From: UBA6912 sp963792895
GTDB taxonomy: Bacteria; Actinomycetota; Acidimicrobiia; Spongiisociales; UBA5794
Length of the DNA stretch: 64,000 nucleotides
Direction: 5' to 3'
Assembly: GCA_963792895.1 (NCBI GenBank)
Contig: CAWBYA010000004.1
Location: 248,001 to 312,000, forward strand
The notes under the pieces are model-generated. The model saw only the letters and a program-made list of their open reading frames with translations, was not told the DNA's origin and did not search any database. The translations under genes and the position numbers were made by a program. Position 1 is the stretch's first letter. Every line of letters starts with the position of its first letter. This document shows, piece after piece, positions 38,179 to 48,053 of this stretch.

Positions 38179-40192
38179 ATGCGCCCGTTCAAGATCGAAT
38201 CCGAGTTCTCGCCCGCGGGTGACCAGCCCGAGGCGATCGCCCGCCTGACCGAGGGCATTCGGCGCGGCGACCGTTTCCAGACGCTCCTCGGTATCACCGG
38301 TTCGGGCAAGTCGGCCACGATTGCCTGGGTGATCGAGCAGGTCCAGAAGCCGACGCTCGTGCTCGCACCCAACAAGGCGCTCGCCGCACAGCTCGCCAAC
38401 GAGTTCCGTCAGTTCTTGCCGCACAATCGGGTCGAGTACTTCGTCAGCTACTACGACTACTACCAGCCCGAGGCCTACATCGCCCAGACAGATACGTACA
38501 TCGAGAAGGAATCGACGATCAACGACGAGATCGATCGCCTCCGCCATTCGGCGACGGCGGCCTTGCTGACGCGACGTGACGTCGTGATCGTCGCATCGGT
38601 CTCTGCCATCTACGGGCTGGGCTCCCCGGAGCAGTACGAGGGCCAACTCCTGCGTATGGTGCAGGGCGTCGAGCTTCCGCTCGAGTTCGCCGTCCGTCGC
38701 CTCGTGGACATCCAATACGAGCGCAACGAGGTCAACCTGATACGGGGCCGGTTCCGGGTTCGGGGCGACACGCTCGAGGTGTTTCCGTCCTACGAGGAGT
38801 CGGTCTACCGGGTCGAGTACTTCGGGGACGAGGTCGAGCGCATCCTCCAGATGAACCCTGTTACCGGCGAGGTGATCTCCGAGCTCACCGAGCTGTGGGT
38901 GTACCCGGCAACCCACTACGTGACGAACCGAGAGCGCCTCATGCGTGCGGTCTCCGCCATCGAGGTCGAGCTCCATGAGCGGCTTGCGGAGCTGCAGCGG
39001 CAGGGCAAGTTGCTCGAGGCGCAGCGGCTCCGCATGCGCACCAGCTACGACATGGAGATGATGCGGGAGATCGGTACGTGCGCCGGCATCGAGAACTACT
39101 CGGTGTACCTCGACGGCAGGGCATCCGGCGATCCGCCGTACACCTTGCTCGACTACTTCCCCGACGACTTCTTGATGGTGGTCGACGAGAGCCACGTGAC
39201 GATCCCGCAGATCCACGGACAGTTCGCCGGCGACCGCAGCCGCAAGGACGTCCTCGTCGAGCACGGCTTCCGTCTGCCGTCGGCGATGGACAACCGCCCG
39301 CTCACCTTCGAGGAGTGGTACGAGCGCACCCCACAAGCAGTGCTGCTGTCGGCCACGCCCTCGAGATGGGAGTTGGAGCACTCGTCGCAGGTCGTGGAGC
39401 AGATCATCCGCCCAACGGGTCTCGTCGATCCGGAAGTCATCGTGCGTCCCACCAAAGGGCAGATCGACGACCTCGTCGAAGAGGTCCGGCTGCGCACCGA
39501 GCGGGGCAATCGGGTGCTGGTCACGACCCTCACGAAGAAGATGTCGGAAGACCTCACCAACTATCTGCTGGAGCTCGGCCTCAAGGCCCGCTACCTGCAC
39601 AGCGACATCGACACATTGGAGCGCGTGCAGATCTTGCGCGATCTTCGCCTCGGTGAGTACGACGTGCTTGTCGGTGTGAACCTGCTGCGGGAGGGTCTCG
39701 ATCTTCCCGAGGTGTCCCTGGTCGCCATCCTCGACGCCGACAAAGAGGGCTTCCTCCGATCCGAGACGAGCCTCGTCCAGACGATTGGTCGAGCGGCGAG
39801 AAACGTCGATGGCCAGGTGGTCATGTACGCCGACGCCGTGACCGACTCGATGCAGCGGGCGATCAGCGAGACCAATCGGAGGCGGAAGCGCCAGATCGAA
39901 CACAACGCTGCGCACGGCATCGACCCGCAGACGATTCGCAAGAAGGTCAGCGACATCCTCGAGCTCGTGCAGTCGGGCGACGCTCCCGCTGCAGATCAGG
40001 AGGCGGCGCGAGCTCACCTCACGGCAGCCGCTCGATCTCTCACACGACGATCTGCGCCGGCTCATCCAGAGTCTGGAGGAGGAGATGCACGAGGCAGCCA
40101 CAGAGCTTCGGTTCGAGTACGCAGCCAGGCTGCGGGATGAGGTCAACGAGCTGAAGCGGGAGTTGCGGGACGTCACCGAGGCGGTGCGCTGA
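38179..40192 (+). CDS. uvrB: Excinuclease ABC subunit B, frameshifted near the 3' end
   Basis: DNA-damage-verifying helicase of nucleotide excision repair. Walker A GITGSGKS at residues 38-45, beta-hairpin VSYYDYYQPEAY, DEAD-like box MVVDESHVTIPQ, and helicase motif VI QTIGRAARNVDGQV. The frame breaks near 40005-40020. One base over it continues ELTSRQPLDLSHDDLRRLIQ and the UVR motif that binds UvrC (EEEMHEAATELRFEYAARLR), ending at 40192. Removing one base restores about 670 residues. No LexA-type operator is evident upstream. Confidence 0.93.
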
Positions 40193-40308
40193 CGGCCGGT
40201 TGCGTCGGTGACGGGCTCCGTCGTTGGGCCCGAGAGCATCGAGCGGCGGGACTCGTCGCGGGACACGAGGCAAGTCACCACTGTGTAATTCACGTCACCC
40301 CCCAGGGC

Positions 40309-40314
40309 TACACT
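40309..40314 (+). promoter_or_regulatory. -10 element of uvrA
   Basis: TACACT, giving a leader of about 34 nt that contains the GGTGAAGGA ribosome site. Confidence 0.4.
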
Positions 40315-40354
40315 CGCCGGACAGCGCTGGTTGAGGTGAAGGACGGGCGGAGCG

Positions 40355-43183
40355 GTGGCAAGCGATACGATCGTCATCAAGGGCGCTCGCGAGCACAACC
40401 TCAAGAACGTCGATCTCGAGCTACCCCGCGAACAACTGATCGTGTTCACGGGACTCTCCGGTTCGGGTAAGTCGTCGCTGGCTTTCGACACGATCTACGC
40501 CGAGGGGCAGCGGCGCTACGTCGAGAGCCTCTCTGCCTACGCCCGCCAGTTCCTCGGGCAGATGGACAAGCCGCACGTCGACTTCATCGAGGGTCTCTCG
40601 CCGGCCATCTCCATCGATCAGAAGACCGCGAGCCGCAACCCGCGGTCGACCGTTGGGACCGTCACCGAGGTCCACGACTACCTCCGCCTTCTCTACGCCC
40701 GGATCGGCGTCCCGCATTGCCCGAATGACGGCGCACCCGTCGCCCGGCAAACGCCGCAGCAGATCGTCGACCAGATCCTCGAGCTCGCCGACGGCACACG
40801 GTTCATGGTCCTCGCGCCGATCGTGCGCGGGCGCAAGGGGGAGTACGAAGCACTCCTCAAGGATCTCGCCAAGGAGGGCTTTGCGAGAGCCCGCATCGAC
40901 GGTGAGGTACGCGACCTCGTCGAAGACATCAAGCTCGACCGCTACTTCCAGCACACCATCGAGGTCGTCGTCGATCGCCTGGTCCGCAAGAAGGGCATCG
41001 ACCGGAGACTCTCCGACTCGTTGGAAACGGCGCTGCAACTCGCCGACGGGGTGGCGCTCATCGATGTCGTCGACGGTCCGACGCTCACGTTCAGCCAGCA
41101 CTACGCATGCCCGAAGTGTGGGCTTTCGTTCGAGGAGCTCCAGCCGCGCAACTTCTCCTTCAACAGCCCATATGGTGCCTGCGCCGAATGCAGCGGCATC
41201 GGCACTCGGTACACCGTGGATGCGGCGCTCGTGGTGCCGCAACAGGACAAGACTCTCGCCGACGGCGCCATTGCACCGTGGGCGGGCCGGCATCGTATGC
41301 GCTACTACCAGCGGCTCGTCTCTGCAGTCGCCGAGACGGAGGGCATCGCAATCGATGTGCCGTTCTCCGAGCTCCCCGAAGAGCACCGCAGGATCATCCT
41401 CTACGGCGCCGGCGACACGTCGTACACCGTCACCTACGAGAACCGCTTCGGTCGCAAGCGCCGCTATCAGGCCGGTTACGAGGGTGCAGTGCCGTGGCTC
41501 GAGCGGCGCTACAAGGACGCGGAGAGCGAATCGGCGCGCGAGGGCTATGCGCAGTTCATGCGAGAGGTGCCGTGCGACGTCTGTGGTGGCAGCCGTCTCA
41601 ACCCGGTGTCGCTCTCCGTGGCGGTCGGCGGTGCCAGCATCTTCGAGGTGTCACGAATGTCGCTGCGTGATGCTGTCACGTTCTTCGATCGTCTCGAACT
41701 GGACGAACGAGACGCCCATATCGCCGACCTGGTGATCAAGGAGATTCGCGCTCGGCTGCAATTCCTCGTCGACGTCGGCCTCGAGTACCTCACCCTGCTG
41801 CGCTCAGCCGCCACGCTGGCAGGAGGTGAGGCCCAACGGATCAGGCTGGCAACGCAGATCGGGTCGGGTTTGGTCGGCGTGTTGTACATCCTCGACGAGC
41901 CGTCGATCGGCCTCCACCAACGCGACAACCGTCGACTGATCGAAACCCTGCTCCGGCTCCGCGACCTCGGCAACACCTTGATCGTCGTCGAGCACGACGA
42001 GGAAACGATCCGCATCGCCGACCACATCGTCGATATCGGCCCAGGGGCGGGGGAGCACGGCGGCCGCATCGTCGCCGAGGGGTCGCTCGCCGACATCGTC
42101 GGCGAGCCCGGATCATTGACCGGTGACTACCTCGCAGGGCGCCGGTCGATCCCGGTGCCGGCCACGAGGCGTACGGGCAACGGGGAATCGATCACCGTTG
42201 TCGGCGCTGCGGAGAACAACCTGCAGGACATCGACGTCGAGTTCCCGCTCGGTGCTCTCGTCGCAGTAACGGGCGTCTCGGGTTCAGGGAAGTCGTCGCT
42301 CGTCCAAGAGATCCTCTCCAAGACCCTCCACGGCTCGCTGCATGGGGCGCGGAGCGCGCCAGGCGCCCACCGCCGCATCGACGGCCTCGAGCACGTCGAC
42401 AAGGTCATCAACATCGACCAGTCGCCGATCGGGCGGACGCCCCGTTCCAACCCGGCGACCTACACGAAGGCGTTCGACCGCATCCGCCAGCTCTTTGCGT
42501 CGACGCCCGATGCTCGGATGCGCGGCTATCAGCCGGGCCGATTCTCCTTCAATGTTGCGGGCGGGCGGTGCGAGACGTGCAGGGGCGATGGGACGCTGCG
42601 CATCGAGATGCACTTCCTGCCGGACGTGTACATCCCCTGTGAGACCTGCAAGGGAAGGCGCTACAACCGGGACACGCTCCAGGTGCAATTCAAGGGGCAC
42701 TCGATCGCCGACGTTCTCGACATGTCCATCGAGGAAGCGCTGCACTTCTTCGAGAATCAGCCGCCGATCGCACGAGTTCTGCAAACCCTGTACGACGTCG
42801 GCCTCGGATACATCCGGCTCGGTCAGCCCGCACCCACCCTGTCCGGTGGTGAAGCGCAGAGAGTCAAGCTCTCTTCGGAGCTCGGCAAGCGGTCGACGGG
42901 CCGCACGTTCTACATCCTCGACGAACCGACGACAGGACTCCACTTCGAAGACGTGCGGAAGCTGCTCGGGGTTCTCCAGCGGCTCGTCGACGCCGGCAAC
43001 ACGGTCGTCGTCATCGAACACAACCTCGATGTCGTCAAGGCGGCCGACTGGATCATCGATCTCGGTCCGGAAGGGGGCGACGAAGGCGGCCGCATCGTCG
43101 CTCGAGGGACGCCCGAAGATGTCGCGTCCACTCCTGAGTCGTACACCGGCAAGTTCCTCAGGGAGATGCTCGGCGCCACATGA
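40355..43183 (+). CDS. uvrA: Excinuclease ABC subunit A
   Basis: Damage-sensing ABC ATPase dimer, 942 residues. Walker A FTGLSGSGKSSLAFD in the first half, GVSGSGKSSLVQEIL in the second. Zinc modules CPKCG...CAEC near residue 250 and CETC...CETC in the second half. The second ABC signature is normal (LSGGEAQRVKL), but the first reads TLAGGEAQRIRL with Ala for the usual Ser. Walker B is LYILDEPSIGLHQRD. GTG 40355 with GGTGAAGGA upstream. The stop overlaps the methyltransferase start. Confidence 0.96.
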   Translation: MASDTIVIKGAREHNLKNVDLELPREQLIVFTGLSGSGKSSLAFDTIYAEGQRRYVESLSAYARQFLGQMDKPHVDFIEGLSPAISIDQKTASRNPRSTVGTVTEVHDYLRLLYARIGVPHCPNDGAPVARQTPQQIVDQILELADGTRFMVLAPIVRGRKGEYEALLKDLAKEGFARARIDGEVRDLVEDIKLDRYFQHTIEVVVDRLVRKKGIDRRLSDSLETALQLADGVALIDVVDGPTLTFSQHYACPKCGLSFEELQPRNFSFNSPYGACAECSGIGTRYTVDAALVVPQQDKTLADGAIAPWAGRHRMRYYQRLVSAVAETEGIAIDVPFSELPEEHRRIILYGAGDTSYTVTYENRFGRKRRYQAGYEGAVPWLERRYKDAESESAREGYAQFMREVPCDVCGGSRLNPVSLSVAVGGASIFEVSRMSLRDAVTFFDRLELDERDAHIADLVIKEIRARLQFLVDVGLEYLTLLRSAATLAGGEAQRIRLATQIGSGLVGVLYILDEPSIGLHQRDNRRLIETLLRLRDLGNTLIVVEHDEETIRIADHIVDIGPGAGEHGGRIVAEGSLADIVGEPGSLTGDYLAGRRSIPVPATRRTGNGESITVVGAAENNLQDIDVEFPLGALVAVTGVSGSGKSSLVQEILSKTLHGSLHGARSAPGAHRRIDGLEHVDKVINIDQSPIGRTPRSNPATYTKAFDRIRQLFASTPDARMRGYQPGRFSFNVAGGRCETCRGDGTLRIEMHFLPDVYIPCETCKGRRYNRDTLQVQFKGHSIADVLDMSIEEALHFFENQPPIARVLQTLYDVGLGYIRLGQPAPTLSGGEAQRVKLSSELGKRSTGRTFYILDEPTTGLHFEDVRKLLGVLQRLVDAGNTVVVIEHNLDVVKAADWIIDLGPEGGDEGGRIVARGTPEDVASTPESYTGKFLREMLGAT

Positions 43184-43869
43184 GCGACGAGTGGTCCGAT
43201 GCGGCTGAATGGTGGTTGGCCGAGGTTGCCACAGATCCGGTGTTCGCCAGCGATGTGACGCCGCTGCTCGACAGCTTGATGCCCAACCGGGACGGTCTCT
43301 GGCTCGAGGTGGGCTGTGGCGAAGGGAGGGTGATGCGCCACCTCGGGTCCACCATGCTCGGTTGTGACCTGTCGGCAGACCTGCTTCTGCGGGCCAAGGC
43401 GTCTGGTCCTGTCGTGCAGTGCCGTTTGCCAGACCTCGGTTGGCTGCGATCGGCATCGCTTGGAGGCGCTTGCGGAGTGCTCGTGTTCGAGCACCTTGCC
43501 GATCTCCCCGATCTGTTCGGCGGCCTGCACCGGGTCGTGCGGCCGGGCGGGTGGCTGGTCGTTGTGGCCAATCACCCGGCGTTCACAGCCGACGGCTCGG
43601 GCCCCATCGTCGATGTCGACGACGGAGACGTGTTGTGGCGGTGGGGGCCCTACCTCGAAGAAGCGGCCGCGCCGACCGACGTTGGGGGCAGGGTCGTGAC
43701 GTTTCACCATCGCCCGATCGGGGTGTGGCTCACGGCCGCGGCCCGCGCCGGCTGGCGACTCGATGCGATGGAGGAGCGGGCGCTCAGCCGCGATGCGGTC
43801 TCCTCGTTCCCGGGCTACGCGGGCCAAGAGCAGCTGCCGAGGCTCGTTGGTTGGCGCTGGAGGCGTTGA
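43180..43869 (+). CDS. SAM-dependent class I methyltransferase
   Basis: A 229-residue Methyltransf_11-type protein. Motif I is LWLEVGCGEGRVMRHLG, the acidic residue after strand 2 is in LGCDLSADLLLRAK, and post-motif LVFEHLADLPDLFGGLHRVV is followed by RPGGWLVVVANHPA. Substrate unknown. It may act on a small molecule, as it lacks recognition domains. ATGA overlap with uvrA implies co-translation; in many Actinobacteria a different gene occupies this position between uvrA and uvrC. Confidence 0.82.
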   Translation: MSDEWSDAAEWWLAEVATDPVFASDVTPLLDSLMPNRDGLWLEVGCGEGRVMRHLGSTMLGCDLSADLLLRAKASGPVVQCRLPDLGWLRSASLGGACGVLVFEHLADLPDLFGGLHRVVRPGGWLVVVANHPAFTADGSGPIVDVDDGDVLWRWGPYLEEAAAPTDVGGRVVTFHHRPIGVWLTAAARAGWRLDAMEERALSRDAVSSFPGYAGQEQLPRLVGWRWRR

Positions 43870-43910
43870 AATGACCGCTTTTTGGTGCGTCCGACCCATA
43901 TACGGATCCA

Positions 43911-44270
43911 GAGACGAGCACCACAGTTAGGCGTGTGGTAGGCAGCCACGTCGGGGGGCGTGGTGCGTTCTATCCATTGGGGGGCGATGCGGTAGTCCCT
44001 ACCTACTTCGGTAGGTAGGGAACTACCTTGTTCTGAGGGGGCAACCCGGAAAAACGAGACGCTCGGTCGATGGTCGCAGCACTCGCGAGGCTTGCGCCGC
44101 TCGCGCACTCTCGTCCTTCGGGATGGGAGATGGCGCTTCTCGCCTGCGGCCACACGCCACGATCGTGTGGGTCACAGTCCTCGATCGACTGCTCCTGACC
44201 CAGGCGGCTCGGCAATCCGCTGTCCTCTCTCAGGTGGCCGGGCCCCACAAGGCCCGGCCACCCGCTTTCT
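43911..44270 (+). ncRNA. Putative structured non-coding RNA upstream of uvrC
   Basis: A 463-bp gap (43870-44332) without a credible ORF holds a series of hairpins on the plus strand. 43991-44027 is a 16-bp stem with one bulge and a cUUCGg loop. 44084-44105 is CGCGAG/CTCGCG. 44108-44129 is a 9-bp stem with a second cUUCGg loop. 44150-44170 is a 7-bp stem, 44171-44199 a bulged stem, and 44233-44262 a perfect 12-bp terminator-like hairpin. uvrC has its own -10 after the terminator, so the RNA looks independent rather than a uvrC leader. It lacks RNase P, tmRNA and SRP RNA landmarks. The 5' end is a guess. Confidence 0.45.
44233..44270 (+). terminator. Intrinsic terminator before uvrC
   Basis: Perfect 12-bp stem GGTGGCCGGGCC / GGCCCGGCCACC with loop CCACAA, followed by a pyrimidine tract CGCTTTCTTCT. 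Confidence 0.75.
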
Positions 44271-44318
44271 TCTCGGCGCCCCGCAGGAGATGCGTCGAAT
44301 CATGCCCCGCTGCGCTTG

Positions 44319-44324
44319 TATCAT
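44319..44324 (+). promoter_or_regulatory. -10 element of uvrC, leaderless type
   Basis: TATCAT, 8 nt before the ATG at 44333. Confidence 0.45.
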
Positions 44325-44332
44325 CGGGAGCC

Positions 44333-46177
44333 ATGGTCATGCGCCCGCCGAGCGCCTCCATTCCCGACTCGCCGGGCGTCTACCTGTTCCGTAGCGAGGC
44401 CAATGCCGTGCTGTATGTCGGCAAGGCCAAGTCGCTGCGGAAACGTGTCGCCCAGTATTTCAGCCGCGACCTGATGGCGCGCACCGAGGCGATGGTGGAG
44501 GCCGCAGCCAACGTCGAGTGGATCGTCACCGAGAGCGAGGTGGCGGCGCTCATGCTCGAGTACTCGCTGATCAAGGAGCACCGGCCACGATTCAACATCA
44601 GGCTTCGCGACGACAAGAGCTTCCCCTATCTGGCGGTCACCCGATCGCAGGAGTGGCCGCGAGCCTCCGTCATGCGCGGCAAGCGCCGCAAGGGGGTTGA
44701 GTACTTCGGTCCGTACGCGCACGCGTATGCGATCCGGCAGACTCTGGACCTCCTGCTGCGCACGTATCCGGTGCGGACGTGCACGGACAGCAAGTTCCGC
44801 ACTCACGAAGGCCTGGGCAGACCGTGCCTGCTGTTCCACATCGAGCGCTGCGCTGGGCCATGCGTCGGCGAGGTGTCCGCCGACGAATACGCGCGCCACG
44901 TCGACGGGCTCGCTCACTTCCTCAGCGGTGACGGCGACGAAGCACTGACCCGCCTCCGTACCGAGATGCAGGCGGCCGCCGCCCGGCAGGAATTCGAGTT
45001 GGCAGCGCGGTTTCGGGACCAGGCGACAGCAGTCGAGAAGGCGCTCGCTCGCCAGGAGCTCGTCACGCAACGCAAGGACAGCTTCGACCTGATCGCACTC
45101 GAAGAAGACGATCTCGAGGCGGTTCTCGTCGTGCTGTCCGTGGTCAAGGGCAGGGTGACGGGGCGCAAGACGACGGTGATCGACAAGGTGGAAGACGTGA
45201 CGGGCGCCGAGCTGATCGGGATTCTCCTCGGGCAGCTCTACGGGGCAGATCGGCCGCCGCGCGAGGTGCTCGTACAGGCTGTGCCTTCCGACGTCGAGCT
45301 GTGGACCGAGTGGCTCCGGATGCGGCGCGGGGCCGCCGTGTCGCTGCGGGTACCACAGCGCGGCGCAAAGCGCCGGTTGATGGAGACGGCGGTGGCGAAT
45401 GCCAGAGAGGAGTTCAGTCGCCACCGATTGAAGCGCAGCAGCGACCACAACGCCAGGGCCCGGGCGTTGCGCAGCCTCCAAGAGCATCTCGGTATGGCGG
45501 CTCCACCTCTTCGGATCGAGTGCTACGACATCTCGACCATCCAGGGCCGTGACACGGTGGGATCGATGGTCGTCTTCGAAGACGCCCTCCCGAAGAAGTC
45601 CGACTACCGCAGGTTCAAAGTGAAGACCCTCGAGGGTCAAGACGACTTCGCGGCGATGGAAGAAGTGCTGCGGCGGCGCTTCACGGCCTATCTCGCAGAA
45701 CGCAACCTCCCGGCACCCGAGCGCGGAAAGTTCGCATACGAGCCCTCGCTCGTGGTCATCGACGGTGGGGCCGGCCAACTCGGGCGTGCAGTGAAGGTGA
45801 TCGGCGAGCTGGGGCTCACGATTCCGGTCGTCGGCCTCGCGAAACGGCTCGAAGAGGTCTACTTCCCTGACCAGCGAGAGCCGCTGTCGATTCCCCGGGG
45901 CGAAGAGGCCCTCTACCTCCTGCAGCGCGTTCGCGACGAGGCTCACCGGTTCGCCGTGTCGTACCACCGCACGCTGCGTGGCAAACGTATGGTTGACTCT
46001 GCGCTCGACGAGGTACCGGGCGTTGGGCCCACCCGCAAGCGGGCACTGCTTCGCCGGTTCGGCTCCCTCAAGCGCATGCGTGAGGCTACGGAGAGGGAGT
46101 TGGCGGAGGTGGTGCCGGAAACCGTGGCCTCGGACGTCTATAGAGTGCTTCACGGTCAGTCGGTAGGAGAACGATGA
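44333..46177 (+). CDS. uvrC: Excinuclease ABC subunit C
   Basis: Dual-incision nuclease of excision repair, 614 residues. The GIY-YIG domain reads SPGVYLFRSEANAVLYVGKA near residue 13 for the 3' cut. A UVR motif (AAARQEFELAARFRDQ) contacts UvrB. The RNase H-like domain has ECYDISTIQGRDTVGSMVVF and VVIDGGAGQLGRA for the 5' cut. A C-terminal HhH (LDEVPGVGPTRKRALLRRFG) binds DNA. ATG 44333 follows TATCAT by 8 nt; a second in-frame ATG lies 6 nt on. The stop overlaps rapZ. Confidence 0.96.
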   Translation: MVMRPPSASIPDSPGVYLFRSEANAVLYVGKAKSLRKRVAQYFSRDLMARTEAMVEAAANVEWIVTESEVAALMLEYSLIKEHRPRFNIRLRDDKSFPYLAVTRSQEWPRASVMRGKRRKGVEYFGPYAHAYAIRQTLDLLLRTYPVRTCTDSKFRTHEGLGRPCLLFHIERCAGPCVGEVSADEYARHVDGLAHFLSGDGDEALTRLRTEMQAAAARQEFELAARFRDQATAVEKALARQELVTQRKDSFDLIALEEDDLEAVLVVLSVVKGRVTGRKTTVIDKVEDVTGAELIGILLGQLYGADRPPREVLVQAVPSDVELWTEWLRMRRGAAVSLRVPQRGAKRRLMETAVANAREEFSRHRLKRSSDHNARARALRSLQEHLGMAAPPLRIECYDISTIQGRDTVGSMVVFEDALPKKSDYRRFKVKTLEGQDDFAAMEEVLRRRFTAYLAERNLPAPERGKFAYEPSLVVIDGGAGQLGRAVKVIGELGLTIPVVGLAKRLEEVYFPDQREPLSIPRGEEALYLLQRVRDEAHRFAVSYHRTLRGKRMVDSALDEVPGVGPTRKRALLRRFGSLKRMREATERELAEVVPETVASDVYRVLHGQSVGER

Positions 46178-47064
46178 GCGAACGTACGAAGTCCGAGCCA
46201 CGCGTCATTGTCGTGACGGGTATGTCCGGTGCAGGCCGGTCACAGGCTGCCGCCGTCCTCGAAGACCTCGGCTACTTCGTGGTCGACAACCTCCCGCCGA
46301 CGCTGATCGGCGATGTCGTCGACCGGGTTGGCGTCGTGGAGGGGGATCACCCCAAGATGGCTGCCGTCGTCGACACCCGAGGCGGGGTCACGCCCCACGA
46401 CCTCGACGAGGCAATGCGCGGCCTCCTCGGCCGCGGCATCCGCACGACCGTGGTGTTTCTCGATGCCGACGACGCAACGCTCGCCAGACGTTTCGAGGAG
46501 ACCAGGCGGTCGCATCCGATAAGCGCAACGTCTCTCGCCGCCTCGATCGCGGAGGAGCGGTCGGCCTTCGTGGAGATCCGTGGCATGTCGGACATCATCA
46601 TCGATACCACTGAGCTCAGCGTTCATGATCTCCGCCGTCGCATCGAAGCCGCCTTCGCCGCCGACAGGGACGAGCGGCGCATGCGGGTTGACATCACCTC
46701 CTTCGGCTTCAAGCACGGGGTGCCGCGTGTCGTCGACCTCCTCTTCGACGTGCGGTTCTTGCCCAACCCGCATTGGGTGCCGGAGCTGCGGCCGCTCACC
46801 GGATTGGATTCGGCGGTCCGCGACTACGTCTTCTCTTCGGAAGATGCCCAGCGTTTCACGTCGCAAACGGTGTCCCTCCTGGATTTCTTGCTGCCTCGCT
46901 ACGAGGCCGAGGGCAAGAAATTCTTGACCATTGCCATCGGCTGTACGGGTGGCCACCATCGATCGGTAGCGATCGCTGAAGAGTTTGCAGCGCGGCTCGC
47001 CGACGAAGATGCAGACATCACCGTGCGCCATCGCGACATACGCGAGACCGGTCATAGCGTGTGA
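46174..47064 (+). CDS. rapZ: RapZ/YvcJ-family nucleotide-binding protein
   Basis: A 296-residue P-loop protein with Walker A GMSGAGRS at 16-23, VVDNLPPTLI soon after, and the conserved C-terminal half (DITSFGFKHGVPRVVDLLFD, IAIGCTGGHHRSVAIAE). In Proteobacteria RapZ guides RNase E to a small RNA controlling glucosamine-6-phosphate synthase; in Gram-positives its role is less clear. It is coupled to both neighbours (ATGA with uvrC, GTGA with yvcK), the usual actinobacterial order. Confidence 0.93.
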   Translation: MSERTKSEPRVIVVTGMSGAGRSQAAAVLEDLGYFVVDNLPPTLIGDVVDRVGVVEGDHPKMAAVVDTRGGVTPHDLDEAMRGLLGRGIRTTVVFLDADDATLARRFEETRRSHPISATSLAASIAEERSAFVEIRGMSDIIIDTTELSVHDLRRRIEAAFAADRDERRMRVDITSFGFKHGVPRVVDLLFDVRFLPNPHWVPELRPLTGLDSAVRDYVFSSEDAQRFTSQTVSLLDFLLPRYEAEGKKFLTIAIGCTGGHHRSVAIAEEFAARLADEDADITVRHRDIRETGHSV

Positions 47065-48053
47065 ACGATCAGGTTCCAGAACGCTCCCTGCACGAAGGGC
47101 CGCGGGTCGTGTGCATCGGTGGCGGGCACGGCATGGCGCAGGTGCTCCACGCCGTGCTTGGCTACGCGGGCTCGATCCATGCAGTTGTCACGGTGGCCGA
47201 CGACGGCGGATCATCGGGTCGTCTCGTCCCCGAGCTCGACATCCCGCCGCCGGGCGACATCAGGCGATGCCTGATGGCATTGACGCCCAGGGACTCGCCG
47301 TGGCGCCACCTCTTCGAATATCGATTCGCCGGTGCAGACGTGAGCGGACATTCGCTCGGCAACCTGCTGATCGCTGCGCTCGCCGACATCGAGGCGGACT
47401 TCGAGAGCGGGCTGGCACGGGCCAAGGAGTTGCTCGGCTCTGTTGGCTTTGTCATCCCTGCTGCGCCGGCCCACCTGCGCCTGATCGCCGAGATCGACGG
47501 GCAGACCGTCGAGGGCCAGGACAAGATCAGTCGCTCTCGTGGGCGGGTGACGGCGCTCTCGGTTGCCCCAACCGGCATCATGGCGTCACCACGCGCCATC
47601 GAGGCGATCCTCTCGGCAGATCAGATCGTCCTCGGGCCCGGGAGCCTGTACACCTCGCTGATTGCAACGCTGATCGTGCCCGGCATCACGGGTGCGATCA
47701 ATCAGTCGTCGGCCGACATCGTCTACATCGCCAACTTGATCACGCAGGACGGAGAGACGCTCGGCATGGATGCCACCGCCCACGTGGCCGCGCTCCTCGA
47801 TCTGGCTGGGGTTCGTCCTCCCGCTGCTATCGTCGCCGCGTCTGGGACGTTCGACGTGACGCCGCCGCTCGAGCCGGTGCACGTCGATGCCGGCGCCTTG
47901 GCGTTGTATGGCGTTGATGTCGTGCTCACCGAGTTGGCGGACCCGGATGCGCCTTGGCCCCAGCATGACCCGGCGAGGCTCGGTCGAGTGCTCGCCGAGC
48001 TCGCAGACACCAGATCTCAACAACCATCAAGACCACGGGAGGCACAGACCTGA
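47061..48053 (+). CDS. yvcK: YvcK/CofD-like protein (gluconeogenesis factor)
   Basis: A 330-residue Rossmann-like protein of the CofD/YvcK group that binds UDP-sugars and links carbon status to cell-wall precursor supply. VCIGGGHGMAQVLHAV and VTVADDGGSSGRLVPELDIP form the nucleotide pocket, and LGPGSLYTSLIATLIVPGI is a family block. The GTG overlaps the rapZ stop and its TGA overlaps the gap ATG (TGATG). whiA, which normally follows yvcK in Actinobacteria and Firmicutes, is missing here. Confidence 0.92.
   Translation: MNDQVPERSLHEGPRVVCIGGGHGMAQVLHAVLGYAGSIHAVVTVADDGGSSGRLVPELDIPPPGDIRRCLMALTPRDSPWRHLFEYRFAGADVSGHSLGNLLIAALADIEADFESGLARAKELLGSVGFVIPAAPAHLRLIAEIDGQTVEGQDKISRSRGRVTALSVAPTGIMASPRAIEAILSADQIVLGPGSLYTSLIATLIVPGITGAINQSSADIVYIANLITQDGETLGMDATAHVAALLDLAGVRPPAAIVAASGTFDVTPPLEPVHVDAGALALYGVDVVLTELADPDAPWPQHDPARLGRVLAELADTRSQQPSRPREAQT

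Noticed and set aside
38101..40354. LexA-type SOS boxes upstream of uvrB and uvrA
   Set aside because: I looked for TCGAAC-N4-GTTCGA-like sites and found none; the regions hold only simple -10 elements.
37489..40491. A 1000-codon open frame antisense to coaE, uvrB and the uvrA start
   Set aside because: It opposes three well-supported genes, has no recognisable motif, and is the usual mirror frame in high-GC codon usage.
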